Shown: positions 25,201 to 32,604, counted from the first letter of the stretch. The stretch is DNA of 32,836 nt from Phycisphaerales bacterium (GCA_020344555.1 CP070827.1:4790497-4823332), one strand, 5' to 3'. Notes: generated from the letters alone by a model not told the origin. Translations and numbers: made by a program.

Positions 25201-25978
25201 GACGGTGATGAACTGTACGTTTAGCGGTAACTTGGCCGGCAACGACGGCGGCGGGATGTACAACATCAGCAGCAGCCCGACGGTGAAGAACTGCATGTTC
25301 AGCGGCAACTCGGCCGACGGTACCGGCGGCGGGATGTGCAACTACCACGGCCACCCGAGGCTTACGAACTGCACGTTCAACGGAAACGCGGCCAGCGAGT
25401 ACGGCGGCGGGATGTACAACCACGACGGCGCCCAAACCCTGACGAACTGTATACTGTGGGGCAACACGCGCGCCGGCGATGTGCGCGACGAGCAGGCGCA
25501 AGTGTCGGAGATGGACGGTGTGACCTACAGCTGCATCGAAGGATGGGAAGGAGTTGGCGTTGGGAACACCGGGGCTGATCCCTTGTTCGTCGACCCTGGG
25601 TATTGGGATGACCACGGCACACCAGACGACCCGGACGACGACTCCTGGGTTGACGGCGACTATCACCTCCAACCTAGTTCACCCTGCATCAACACCGGCG
25701 ACAACACCACCCCCGAGCTGCCGGAGACAGACTTGGACGGCTACGCTCGGATCATGTGCGATGTCGTGGACATGGGGGCATATGAGTTCGGCATGGGTGA
25801 CTATGAGTGCGACGGCGACGTGTGCCTGGGTGACTTCGCCGCGTGGGAAGCCTGCATGACCGGCCCGGACAATGAACCCTATCCGGAGGGCTGTCAGGCA
25901 TTCGACTTTGCGCAAGATGGAGACGTCGACCTGGAGGATCTTGCCGCGTTCCAAGCCGCCTTCACCGGCTCGTTGTAG
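22283..25978 (+). CDS. Secreted giant right-handed beta-helix protein with duplicated module and dockerin-like C-terminus
   Basis: A 1231-residue exported protein. Residues 1-22 are a Sec signal peptide (cleavage after AQA). Module 1 starts with YVDDDAP (27) and carries about 14 solenoid coils of the type GGGMYN..SSPTVTNCTFSGNSA (about 196-567), similar to chlamydial Pmp-type repeats. A Ca-binding, Asp/Asn-rich linker (about 647-786, with DNCPLHANPDQADCDGDGLGD) resembles thrombospondin type 3 repeats. Module 2 repeats the layout from Y787 with about 5 coils (938-1060). The C-terminus (about 1173-1231) has two Asp-rich EF-hand-like segments, as in Phycisphaerae dockerin-type anchors. The start is set by GGAGG 7 nt upstream; the open frame extends 44 codons further up into the IS edge. 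Likely an adhesin or surface-structure protein; an enzymatic carbohydrate role is also possible, as no catalytic residues can be assigned. Confidence 0.9.
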   Translation: MFPRRVLPGLLIVACFAGSAQAQNVRYVDDDAPGVGNGLAWSTAYHDLQDALTEALGDPTITEIRLASGTYVPSLQTVPGVARTEAFQLINGVTLSGGYRGCPGGDCDSGDPDERDTALYESILTGDLDGDDAAVSCTRDAPDCDSFGGLCIDGLCIIQDNHAENAKHVVRASGVDETAVLDGFTISGGNTNDKGSGMYNEESSPTVTGCTFSGNIGYGMSNFSNCSSTVTGCTFSRNFGGGMYNHWYSSPTVTRCTFSGNTADVSGGGMFNNHFSSPTVINCTFSQNSAFNGNGGGMYNHWYSSPTVTGCTFSENSVYGDDMSRGNGGGMYNFFSCSPTVSDCTFSGNSADTNGGGMSNDSSSPTVTNCTFSGNSAGNGGGMYNDYLNDSMVTNCTFTGNSAKNGGGMYNISSSSPTVTNCTFRGNKAEDGGDGGGMYNVYYSDSTVVNCTFTGNSADTDGGGMYNDWFSDPTVTSCTFRGNSADKGGGIYSFFSSSPTVSNCTFSSNSAGGGGGMHNNGGSPTVTNCTFNGNSATGTGYYYAGGGMYNHGSSPTVTNCILWGNSDASGYGRTSQVSDIGGSLTTVAYSCVQDAVAHDGDVFPGLGNIDTAPLFVDPAGLDGIPGTGDEDLSLLPRSPCIDAGDNTAVPADVHDMDGDGDTDEPIPVDVIGLLRFFDDPCVLDIGNPDPSEPDLGIVDLGAFEYQGDVPGDPDEDELQGCADNCPLHANPDQADCDGDGLGDYCALELGASRDCNGNEIPDECDISGATSTDVDGNGVPDECRRVYYVDDDAPFEGDGLAWTTAFVYLQDALAIAYNGDEIRVAAGTYTPDLAEGSSVTSGDREAAFPLISGVAVSGGYQGCPSGTCYGCGPDERDIVLYETSLSGDLAGDDAEVVSPDDLLNEPTREENSYSVVTGGGTDETALIDGFTITGASASGMYNVSGEPTVMNCTFSGNSARHAGGGMHNISSNPTVMNCTFSGNLAGNDGGGMYNISSSPTVKNCMFSGNSADGTGGGMCNYHGHPRLTNCTFNGNAASEYGGGMYNHDGAQTLTNCILWGNTRAGDVRDEQAQVSEMDGVTYSCIEGWEGVGVGNTGADPLFVDPGYWDDHGTPDDPDDDSWVDGDYHLQPSSPCINTGDNTTPELPETDLDGYARIMCDVVDMGAYEFGMGDYECDGDVCLGDFAAWEACMTGPDNEPYPEGCQAFDFAQDGDVDLEDLAAFQAAFTGSL
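22866..23985 (+). repeat. Coding tandem repeat array 1 (about 14 coils)
   Basis: DNA-level imperfect repeats of about 66-99 bp, each containing a variant of CCCGACGGTGAC..AACTGCAC followed by TTCAGCGG and GGCGGCGGGATGTACAAC. They encode beta-helix coils. Unit length varies, mostly by changes in the Gly/Asn/Asp-rich loop. Confidence 0.85.
25093..25465 (+). repeat. Coding tandem repeat array 2 (about 5 coils)
   Basis: The same coil-encoding unit as in the first array, repeated about five times in the second half of the beta-helix gene. The last unit in both arrays ends NCILWGN instead of NCTFSGN, so the terminal coil is conserved between the two modules. Confidence 0.8.
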
Positions 25979-26289
25979 GCGCCGCGCAGCTTTAGCTTGA
26001 CTCGAATCCAGAGCATGCCTGCTCACCGATCCGACCGTGGCCCCTCGCCTTCCCGGTCACGCCGCTGACACCCCACCGTGTGGCGGTTCAGGGTTGAGTA
26101 AAACGGATCAAACCGAACGATCCCCGACCAAACGGTGCCATGAGCCGACCCCGCGCCAATGTGCCAACGGTAGACGGACTGCAGTCGGCGCGATACGCTC
26201 ACGCGGCACAGTGCGGCTTACGGCGGTTGCCCGCCTGGCCCCTGACACTGTTGCGGCAGAGTTGTTTACAGGGTGGGAGGTCCTACCTC
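25979..26289. other. 311-nt gap between beta-helix gene and fxsA
   Basis: No gene, tRNA or clear terminator is visible. The last 10 nt carry the GGGTGGGAGG ribosome-binding site of the next gene. Open frames here are upstream extensions of the FxsA frame. Confidence 0.5.
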
Positions 26290-26742
26290 GTGTTGTTGCG
26301 TTTGGTGCTATTGTTGACCGTCGTTCCGCTCGTGGAGCTGCTGATTCTGCTACGCCTGGCGGAGTGGTTCACCTGGAAGAGCACCATCGCATTAGTCGTG
26401 GTGACCGGGGTCGTTGGAGCCTGGCTGGCGAGACGTGAAGGGCTCAAGGCGCTCGCCCGGATACGCGCCGATCTGGCCGCTGGGATCCCGCCGGCCGGCG
26501 CCGTCGTGGACGGTGCGCTGATTCTAGCCGCAGGTCTGGTCCTGGTGACACCCGGCATCCTGACCGACATATGCGGGTTCGCCCTGCTGGTTCCGCCGGT
26601 CCGTCACTGGGTTCGGCGACGCCTGAGTGAAGCATTCAAGAAGCGAATGGTGGTGATTCAAAACGGTCAGCACGATTCGTTCATCGACGTTCCGGCCACG
26701 GGTAGAGATGTCGGCAACGGGGAGGCGGATCAGCTTGAATAG
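26290..26742 (+). CDS. fxsA: FxsA family membrane protein
   Basis: A 150-residue cytoplasmic-membrane protein of the FxsA family, known in E. coli for relieving phage T7 exclusion by the F plasmid when overproduced; its normal role is unclear. The family start LLRLVLLLTVVPLVELLIL is evident, followed by GAWLARREGLKALARI, and a second hydrophobic hairpin (ALILAAGLVLVTPGILTDICGFALLVPPVR) with the typical TPG-x-LTD core. The start is a GTG, chosen because GGGAGG ends 9 nt before it and the resulting length fits the family. The frame itself is open 50 codons further upstream. It lies 23 nt before gatC, so it probably belongs to that operon. Confidence 0.85.
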   Translation: MLLRLVLLLTVVPLVELLILLRLAEWFTWKSTIALVVVTGVVGAWLARREGLKALARIRADLAAGIPPAGAVVDGALILAAGLVLVTPGILTDICGFALLVPPVRHWVRRRLSEAFKKRMVVIQNGQHDSFIDVPATGRDVGNGEADQLE

Positions 26743-26765
26743 CGCCGTATTGCGGAGCCATTGGC

Positions 26766-27071
26766 ATGGCATCATCTTTGGATGAGACTGCTGTCCGTCA
26801 CGTTGCCCACTTAGCGAGACTCGATGTGACTGATGAGGAAGTGGTTCGCTTCGCTGAGCAGCTATCCAGCATCCTGAGCTATGTGGAGCAACTCAATGAA
26901 CCGGACACGACCGGTATCCCGCCGACGGCCCATGCCCTCCCGGTTACCAACGTGTTCCGCGACGACACTGTTCGCCCGTGTTGGGAACCGGATCGCGCGT
27001 TGCACAACGCGCCGCAGCACCAGGAGGATTTCTTCCGGGTCCCCAGGGTGTTGGGTCAAGACGGTACCTAG
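26766..27071 (+). CDS. gatC: Asp-tRNA(Asn)/Glu-tRNA(Gln) amidotransferase subunit C
   Basis: A 101-residue GatC. The N-terminal helix region ETAVRHVAHLARLDVTDEEV and the following FAEQLSSILSYVEQLNEPDT are the family hallmark, and the C-terminal RDDTVRPCWEPDRALHNAPQ and FFRVPRVL match the strand that wraps the A/B subunits. GatCAB converts misacylated Glu-tRNA(Gln) and/or Asp-tRNA(Asn) to the correct amide forms in the cytoplasm. gatA follows after 3 nt. A weak GGAG lies upstream of the ATG. gatB is not in the window. Confidence 0.94.
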   Translation: MASSLDETAVRHVAHLARLDVTDEEVVRFAEQLSSILSYVEQLNEPDTTGIPPTAHALPVTNVFRDDTVRPCWEPDRALHNAPQHQEDFFRVPRVLGQDGT

Positions 27072-27074
27072 ACG

Positions 27075-28544
27075 ATGACGTTTCCGGCTACAACGGTGGA
27101 AATCGCACAGGTGGTTGCATCCGGTGAGCGATCCGCCCAGGAGGTGGTGCGTGAGTGCCTGGACCGCATCGAGGCGACCGACGGTGCGTTGAGTGCCTTT
27201 CTCAGTTGTGATCGTGACCGGGCGTTGTCCTGTGCGCGGAACATCGACGCCGGCCGCGCCAAAGGTGACAAGCTCGGCCCGCTGGCCGGTGTGCCCGTTG
27301 CCGTCAAGGACAATATTTGCACGACCTTCGGCGTTACGACGTGCGGCTCCAGGATTCTCGATCCGTTTCACTCGCGGTACGACGCCCACGTCATCGAGCG
27401 GTTGGAGGGCGCCGGCGCAATCATTGTGGGCAAGACCAATCTCGACGAGTTCGCGATGGGCAGCAGCACGGAGCACGGTGCGTCCGGCTCGACTCATAAT
27501 CCGTGGGACCCTGCTCGCGTAGCCGGCGGCTCGTCAGGTGGGTCGGCGGCCGCCGTAGCGGCGAGGATGGTGCCGGCCGCCCTTGGCACCGACACCGGCG
27601 GCTCCGTCCGACAGCCGGCTGCGTTCTGCGGCGTGGTGGGGCTGAAGCCGACCTACGGTCGCGTTTCGCGCTATGGGCTGGTTGCGTTTGGCAGCAGCCT
27701 CGATCAGATTGGACCGATTGCGAGTGACGTGCGGGACGTCGCGTTACTGTTGAACGTAATTGCCGGCCACGATGCCCGTGATTCGACCAGCGTTGACGCC
27801 CCGGTCCCCGATTATGTCGCCAAGCTGAGCCAGCCTCTTGATGGCGTTCGCATCGGCGTGAGCGACCGGTACTTCGGCGAAGGGCTTGACGGCCAAGTGC
27901 GAGACGCCGTCTGGGCCGCCATCGATCTGATGCACCGCGAAGGTGCTGAGATTGTCCCAATAGACCTTCCGCACATGAAATATGCCGTAGCCTGTTATTA
28001 CATCATCGCCCCGGCCGAAGCATCCAGTAACCTGGCGCGATTTGACGGCGTGCATTACGGCTTCCGGACGGGCGAGCCCAAAGACATCATCGATCTGTAT
28101 GTATCCACACGCGGCCAGGCCTTCGGCCCCGAGGTGAAACGCCGGATCATGCTCGGCACCTACGTTCTGTCCAGCGGCTATTACGATGCCTATTATCTCA
28201 AAGCGCTGAAGGTGCGAACACTGATCAAACGGGATTTCGACCGGGCATTCGAGAGCGTCGACGTCATCGCGTCACCGGTCACTCCGACAACAGCGTTTCG
28301 ACTTGGCGAAAAGACCGACGACCCGCTGGCGATGTACCTCGAGGATATTTACACTATTTCCGCCAATCTGGCAGGTATCTGTGCGATCAGTCTGCCTTGC
28401 GGGCTCGACCGGCAAGGGTTGCCCATAGGCCTTCAGCTTACCGGGCCGGCGTTTGGTGAGGAGAGACTTCTTTCCGTTGCCCACCAGTACCAGCTTCGCA
28501 CCGATTACCACACCAAACGGCCGCCCGCAACGGCTGCGGCGTGA
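27075..28544 (+). CDS. gatA: Asp-tRNA(Asn)/Glu-tRNA(Gln) amidotransferase subunit A
   Basis: A 489-residue amidase-signature enzyme of normal GatA length. It releases ammonia from glutamine and channels it to GatB. The catalytic triad is present: K78 (VAVKDN), cis-Ser S153 (GGSSGGS) and nucleophile S177 ([10 protein letters not shown]). The GatA-typical [12 protein letters not shown] follows, as does the C-terminal [17 protein letters not shown]. It starts 3 nt after the gatC stop. The absence of gatB downstream means the complex is encoded at two loci. Confidence 0.96.
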   Translation: MTFPATTVEIAQVVASGERSAQEVVRECLDRIEATDGALSAFLSCDRDRALSCARNIDAGRAKGDKLGPLAGVPVAVKDNICTTFGVTTCGSRILDPFHSRYDAHVIERLEGAGAIIVGKTNLDEFAMGSSTEHGASGSTHNPWDPARVAGGSSGGSAAAVAARMVPAALGTDTGGSVRQPAAFCGVVGLKPTYGRVSRYGLVAFGSSLDQIGPIASDVRDVALLLNVIAGHDARDSTSVDAPVPDYVAKLSQPLDGVRIGVSDRYFGEGLDGQVRDAVWAAIDLMHREGAEIVPIDLPHMKYAVACYYIIAPAEASSNLARFDGVHYGFRTGEPKDIIDLYVSTRGQAFGPEVKRRIMLGTYVLSSGYYDAYYLKALKVRTLIKRDFDRAFESVDVIASPVTPTTAFRLGEKTDDPLAMYLEDIYTISANLAGICAISLPCGLDRQGLPIGLQLTGPAFGEERLLSVAHQYQLRTDYHTKRPPATAAA

Positions 28545-28588
28545 GACTGGTCCATGGAACGGTCGACGCAACGCGTCGGTAGTGCGTC

Positions 28589-29830
28589 ATGATTATCAAA
28601 GCTCGGTATGTCGTACCAGTTGACCGCCCGGCGATCGAGAACGGGGCCGTGGTAATCGAGCGTCGGCGCATCGCCGCCGTCGGCTCCGCAAGAGAGCTCC
28701 CCGGCCGGCCTGCGGCAGATTTTGGTGACGCCGTTATCTGCCCTGGTTTCGTCAACGCCCACACCCACCTTGACCTGAGCATGTTTGCGGGTCGAATCGC
28801 CCCCGGCCCGGATTTCATTGCCTGGTTACGAGATTTGATGGCGATAATCACGGCCGAACCTGCCACGCCAAAGCGCGTGCACGAAGCAGTGCGCGCAGGC
28901 ATTGCCCGGTCACTCGAATCCGGCGTTACGATGATTGGTGACATCACCCGGACACCGCAATGGACGCGTGAGGTTCTATCAGCCTCCCCGTTGCGCGGCA
29001 TTTCGTTTGGCGAAGTAACCGCGATCGGGAACCGAAGGCAACTGCTCTTTGAACGGCTTGATGCAGCCCTTGTGGAAGACAGGCGCTCTGAGCAGATGAA
29101 GATCGGCATATCCCCGCACGCTCCGTATACCTTGGAGCCGGCCGGGATGCTGGCCTGTGCCGAGCGAGCCGATAAGTGCAACGCCCCGTTGTGCATTCAT
29201 CTGGCTGAGACGGTCGATGAGGAGCGTTTCACGCGCGAATGCGAAGGGCCGTTTGCAGATTACCTGCGCGGACTCGGCGTGTGGGACGAACTGATACCAA
29301 CGAGCGGCTGCGGACCGGTGGAATTGGCCGAGCGCACCGGATTGCTCGGCAAACGAACCATAATTGCTCATGCCAACTATGTCACCGATGCCGACATAAA
29401 CCGCATCGCCGCCGGCAATGCCGGCGTGGCGTATTGTCCGCGCACTCACCAGGCGTTTGAACACGCCTCACACCGGTTTCGTGAAATGCTGGCCGCCGGC
29501 ATCAATGTCTGCGTCGGTACCGACAGTCTGGCATCCAACCCCTCGCTGTCGATCCTGGACGAGCTGCGCTTCCTGCGACACGAACACGCAGATTTGACCG
29601 CCGACGAGATCATCGCACTGGGGACGCTCCGCGGCGCCCGCGGACTTGGGTTTGCGGATGTGGCTGGGTCCCTCACGACGGGCAAGATGGCCGATCTGGC
29701 CGTAATACCCTTGGATACTTCCAACGCCGTGGCCGGCTGGGATTCCATCTTTGAATCCAGACAGCCGCCGATCGCGGTGTACGTGTCAGGAGAGTTGTAC
29801 CGCAAGACCGGTGAGGGACTCGATGAATAA
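28589..29830 (+). CDS. Amidohydrolase-superfamily deaminase (MTA/SAH or aminodeoxyfutalosine deaminase-like)
   Basis: A 413-residue metal-dependent hydrolase of the TRZ/ATZ group. Metal and catalytic residues are visible: H58 and H60 (NAHTH), H177 (SPHAPYT), H204 with E207 (HLAET), H261 (AHANY) and D312 (GTDSLASN). The closing TLRGARGLGF...GSLTTGKMADLAVI is the composite beta-domain signature of the group. Relatives deaminate purine nucleosides such as methylthioadenosine, S-adenosylhomocysteine or aminodeoxyfutalosine (menaquinone pathway). The residues do not decide among these. It lies 44 nt after gatA on the same strand, so it may be the last gene of the fxsA-gatCA operon. IS relic copy 2 begins about 25 nt after its stop. 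Confidence 0.87.
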   Translation: MIIKARYVVPVDRPAIENGAVVIERRRIAAVGSARELPGRPAADFGDAVICPGFVNAHTHLDLSMFAGRIAPGPDFIAWLRDLMAIITAEPATPKRVHEAVRAGIARSLESGVTMIGDITRTPQWTREVLSASPLRGISFGEVTAIGNRRQLLFERLDAALVEDRRSEQMKIGISPHAPYTLEPAGMLACAERADKCNAPLCIHLAETVDEERFTRECEGPFADYLRGLGVWDELIPTSGCGPVELAERTGLLGKRTIIAHANYVTDADINRIAAGNAGVAYCPRTHQAFEHASHRFREMLAAGINVCVGTDSLASNPSLSILDELRFLRHEHADLTADEIIALGTLRGARGLGFADVAGSLTTGKMADLAVIPLDTSNAVAGWDSIFESRQPPIAVYVSGELYRKTGEGLDE

Positions 29831-29864
29831 ACCCGTGCGCGGCAAGGCCGGCTCTCGTCAACGA

Positions 29865-30115
29865 GCAGTCAGGTGTACGCGGCTCTCATGCCACAAGTTC
29901 AAGGACAACCAGATTCGTTTGCAGCTCTTCGTTCTGGCGTGCAACCTCGGCAATCCCGACTTAAGTCGGGAAGGATCAAGATTGGGGCGAAGGTCGTGCA
30001 GTACGCTCGGTATGCCACGCTCCCGATGGCAGAGGTGGCAGTGCCGCGGCAGTTGTTCGCAGCGATCTTGGACCGCATTCAGCGGTTCGGTGTGCGTCCG
30101 CCGCTGGTACGTCCT
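29865..30115 (+). pseudogene. IS1380-family transposase C-terminal fragment
   Basis: The fragment reads AVRCTRLSCHKFKDNQIRLQ and LFVLACNLGN, then changes frame at 29954-29971 (the palindrome) and resumes as KIGAKVVQYARYATLPMAEV and AVPRQLFAAILDRIQRFGV. Both blocks are standard for IS1380 transposase C-termini. About 25 residues normally lie between them and are missing here, replaced by the palindrome. Confidence 0.72.
29954..29971. repeat. 18-bp perfect palindrome TCCCGACTTAAGTCGGGA
   Basis: A perfect palindrome preceded by AA, at the exact point where the transposase relic loses frame and about 25 codons. The same outer sequence, AATCCCGA-N6-TCGGGA with N6 different, occurs at 19913-19932 inside the compound hairpin. 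The two may be members of one small repeat family. Confidence 0.7.
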
Positions 30116-30175
30116 GCCGGACGCGAGGCTAGCGATTGGGGGCTGGCAGGGATTGGTGCTGCCCCGACGCGCCGA

Positions 30176-30337
30176 ACAACGTGGTTCCGAAGGCGGGAAC
30201 GGCCGAACTGTCGTCCCGGCGCCTTCCAAGGGCGGTCAGATGGGCACCAAACACGGTAAGAAACGCCGCTTTCACCTTGCTCGGGCAGCCTGCCTGGGTA
30301 CCTCGGCGGCTTGAGGCTCGATAAATGAAAAATGTCG
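30176..30337 (+). repeat. 162-bp IS right-end repeat, copy 2
   Basis: The gap-free partner of 22002-22163, about 85% identical by hand count, in the same orientation. Confidence 0.85.
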
Positions 30338-30767
30338 AGAAGAACGTTGACGGGCGGGTACGGACCGGGTAAATAGGCTGGTCCACTTTTTTCAAGGGCG
30401 TCAGGAATTCGCGTGGAGGACGTGCGGCGCTGCCGGATGCACGTGGGACTTCTGTGAGTTCGTACCCGGGTGCCAATTGGCCGGAGGGTGAGAGGCTGAC
30501 GGGCTGTCGGCGAAGTCCCGTCAGAAAAAGGCACGCGCGTCTGATCTCCCCTAACATCTTCCAGACAATGACGGCGTGGCCGCCGAATCGCTGTCTGCGG
30601 CGGTCCAAAGAGCCTCTTTCTCTTGTGAAATCCATGTCGCGCGCTTCCGCCTCGTCGCGGATAAGGCGGGATTCGTTGCGCATCCCAGAGGGAGTACACG
30701 GTCACGTCCGCGGGTCGAACGGGTGCGTTGCCTGTTCGGCGGCGCGGATCGAGGGAGGAGTGTAGTG
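30338..30767. other. 430-nt leader region of the protease gene with hairpin and possible promoter
   Basis: No gene is supported. A possible promoter, TTGACG (30347-30352) with a 17-nt spacer and TAAATA (30370-30375), sits 10 nt past the IS right edge and would give a long leader of about 385 nt. A hairpin lies at 30496-30524: CTGACGGG pairs with CCCGTCAG around a 13-nt loop, followed by an A-run. The ribosome-binding site GGAGGAG is at 30754-30760. No known riboswitch was recognised. Confidence 0.4.
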
Positions 30768-32441
30768 ATGAGAAAAGCAGTGCGAAGGTATTGGAGTGTC
30801 GTACTGGGAGTCGGCACACTCGTGTTCGCCGCGGCCACGGCAACCGCAGATTCACCGACCGGCCGGGCCGTTGCCCGAGCGGCTCCCCAGGCAACCGTGG
30901 GAGGGCTCACCGTCGCGGAGTATCTCGGGCGGCAGGGGGAGCTGCACGCCCGGCTCACGGCGGCGATGCCGGCAGGGGCCCTCGACACCCCCGTTCGTGT
31001 CGAGCTCACCCAACAGGACCTGGACGATCTGGCGACGCCTACCGCGCCTCCGCTCCGCATCGGCGTCGTCAAATCCATCAGGCCGGTCAACGTGGCCGGA
31101 CTGGGGCGCGGGCAAGCTGGAGGCGTCTTCGAAGAGACGCAAGATAGCGGCTTCACCTGGGCGATGACGATTTCATCCCCGGGAGCTGAGGGCATTCGCG
31201 TGCACGTGCGTAATTTCTCCCTGCCTGATGGCGCTGCCATGTACATCTTCACCCCGGAAGGCAGCGCCCAAGGCCCGTATCAAGGTGTCGGCCGCAACGG
31301 GGATGGCGAGTTCTGGACGCACACTGTCTTCTCGGAAACCGCCGTGATTCAGGTGCGTCATGACGGGCCGGCCACCGCCCAGGACAAGGCCAACGTGCGA
31401 TTCGTGATTGATAGCGTCGGCCACATCCGCCCCGATCGCCCCCATCCGGTGCAGCAGGATTGGCCGCAAGACCGATGCGGCAACGAAGACTGCGTCCTCG
31501 ATGCCAATTGCGGTAGCGTTGCTCCGGCCAATCAGGATGCCATCGCCAAGATGGAGTGGATTGCCGGGGCCTTCATTTATACCTGCACGGGTGGGCTGAT
31601 TGCGGACACGGACGGCTCGACACAGCGTAATCTGTTTCTGACGGCCAATCACTGCATCAGCAAGACCAAAGACGCCAAGAACGTGGAGACCTACTTCTTC
31701 TATTGGACGACGTCGTGCAACGGGGAGTGCCCGCCATGGCCTTCGACGCCTCACACCATCGGCACCACGATTCTGGCGACGAGCCGCGACGGCGACTTCT
31801 CGCTCCTGGAGCTATGGGAGGATCCCCCGTCGGGCACGGCGTTCCTCGGATGGAACAACACGCCCATCGCCTACACCAACGGCGCCGACCTGTACCGGGT
31901 GAGCAACCCCAATTACGGACCGCAGGTCTACTCCCACCACGAGGTCGACGCGGATACCGGGACCTGCACGGGGCTGCCGCGAGGAGAGTTCATTTACAGT
32001 GCTGACGTTGAGGGCGCGACAGATGGTGGAAGCAGCGGCGCGCCGGTCGTCAACAGTGCCGGCGAGATCGTTGGCCAGCTATATGGCTGCTGCGGCTACG
32101 ACTGCGCCGACGTGTGCGCCGGGGCGGGCACGAATTGGACGGTCGACGGGGCCCTAGCCTACTATTATGACAGTGTGGCGGAGTTCCTGGATCCTGACGG
32201 TGGTTGCACGTCCCCCGCCGACTGCGATGACTCCGAACCCTGCACGGACGACACCTGTGTGGACGGTACCTGCTACAACACGTGGGCGGCGTGCGGTCTA
32301 TCCGATGGCTGCTGTGGTCCGGAGTGCAGTTCCGCCAATGACCCGGATTGTGCCGAGTGTGGGCTGAAGGGCGATCCCTGCACGACCGGCGAGGATTGCT
32401 GCTCCGGCCTATGCCACCCGGTTCAAGGTACCTGCAAGTAG
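30768..32441 (+). CDS. Secreted trypsin-like serine endopeptidase with Cys-rich knottin-like tail
   Basis: A 557-residue exported protease. Residues 1-28 are a signal peptide (hydrophobic core 11-26, ATADS cleavage region). An N-terminal beta-rich prodomain (about 95-220) precedes the chymotrypsin-fold domain. The catalytic triad is H295 (FLTANHC), D343 (RDGDFSLLEL) and S423 (GGSSGAP). The layout resembles the lysyl-endopeptidase branch of family S1. From residue 480 the tail is Cys-rich: one CDDSEPCTDDTCVDGTC-type repeat, then CGLKGDPCTTGEDCCSGLC, which has inhibitor-cystine-knot spacing. The start is set by GGAGGAG 7 nt upstream of the ATG at 30768; the frame runs 64 codons further up. Cleavage specificity is not proven. 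A strong terminator-like hairpin follows. Confidence 0.9.
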   Translation: MRKAVRRYWSVVLGVGTLVFAAATATADSPTGRAVARAAPQATVGGLTVAEYLGRQGELHARLTAAMPAGALDTPVRVELTQQDLDDLATPTAPPLRIGVVKSIRPVNVAGLGRGQAGGVFEETQDSGFTWAMTISSPGAEGIRVHVRNFSLPDGAAMYIFTPEGSAQGPYQGVGRNGDGEFWTHTVFSETAVIQVRHDGPATAQDKANVRFVIDSVGHIRPDRPHPVQQDWPQDRCGNEDCVLDANCGSVAPANQDAIAKMEWIAGAFIYTCTGGLIADTDGSTQRNLFLTANHCISKTKDAKNVETYFFYWTTSCNGECPPWPSTPHTIGTTILATSRDGDFSLLELWEDPPSGTAFLGWNNTPIAYTNGADLYRVSNPNYGPQVYSHHEVDADTGTCTGLPRGEFIYSADVEGATDGGSSGAPVVNSAGEIVGQLYGCCGYDCADVCAGAGTNWTVDGALAYYYDSVAEFLDPDGGCTSPADCDDSEPCTDDTCVDGTCYNTWAACGLSDGCCGPECSSANDPDCAECGLKGDPCTTGEDCCSGLCHPVQGTCK

Positions 32442-32449
32442 TACCGACG

Positions 32450-32494
32450 TCCCATCGGACCGCGCGGAATGCAGCAACCGCGCCGACGATGGGA
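32450..32494 (+). other. Two-tier hairpin after the protease gene
   Basis: The outer stem is TCCCATCG (32450-32457) with CGATGGGA (32487-32494). The inner stem is CGCGG (32463-32467) with CCGCG (32478-32482). It starts 9 nt after the stop codon and is probably part of a structured 3' UTR. Confidence 0.5.
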
Positions 32495-32525
32495 GACGCC
32501 GCTGGAGCTGCCATAAGAAGGTCGG

Positions 32526-32566
32526 ACCCGCCGGTAATGCGGCGGGAGGCGCTGCAGCCGGCGGGT
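32526..32566 (+). other. 9-bp GC-rich inverted repeat in 3' UTR
   Basis: ACCCGCCGG (32526-32534) pairs perfectly with CCGGCGGGT (32558-32566). An alternative pairing with GGCGGG at 32541-32546 is possible, so the region could switch between two folds. Confidence 0.45.
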
Positions 32567-32575
32567 AAGTCAAAC

Positions 32576-32604
32576 AAGGGCGGGAGCATGATGCTCCCGC
32601 CCTT
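32576..32604 (+). terminator. Strong terminator-like hairpin of the protease gene
   Basis: A perfect 13-bp stem: AAGGGCGGGAGCA (32576-32588) and TGCTCCCGCCCTT (32592-32604), with a 3-nt TGA loop. It is followed by CTTGTG, a weak T-rich tail. It lies 135 nt after the protease stop and is the best intrinsic terminator candidate in the window. Confidence 0.75.

Larger units (their letters stand above)
29855..30337 (+). mobile_element. Decayed IS1380-family insertion sequence, copy 2 (3' half)
   Basis: Only the C-terminal part of the transposase plus the right end remain. The right boundary is defined by the 162-bp block shared with copy 1 (30176-30337). The left boundary is the first recognisable transposase codon block near 29860. 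It has the same orientation as copy 1, about 7.7 kb away. No left end was found, so the copy is truncated by deletion or incomplete insertion. Confidence 0.72.

Noticed and set aside
30079-30894. 271- and 184-residue minus-strand frames
   Set aside because: They overlap the IS right end and the protease leader and start, have no recognisable domain, and conflict with the well-supported protease gene.
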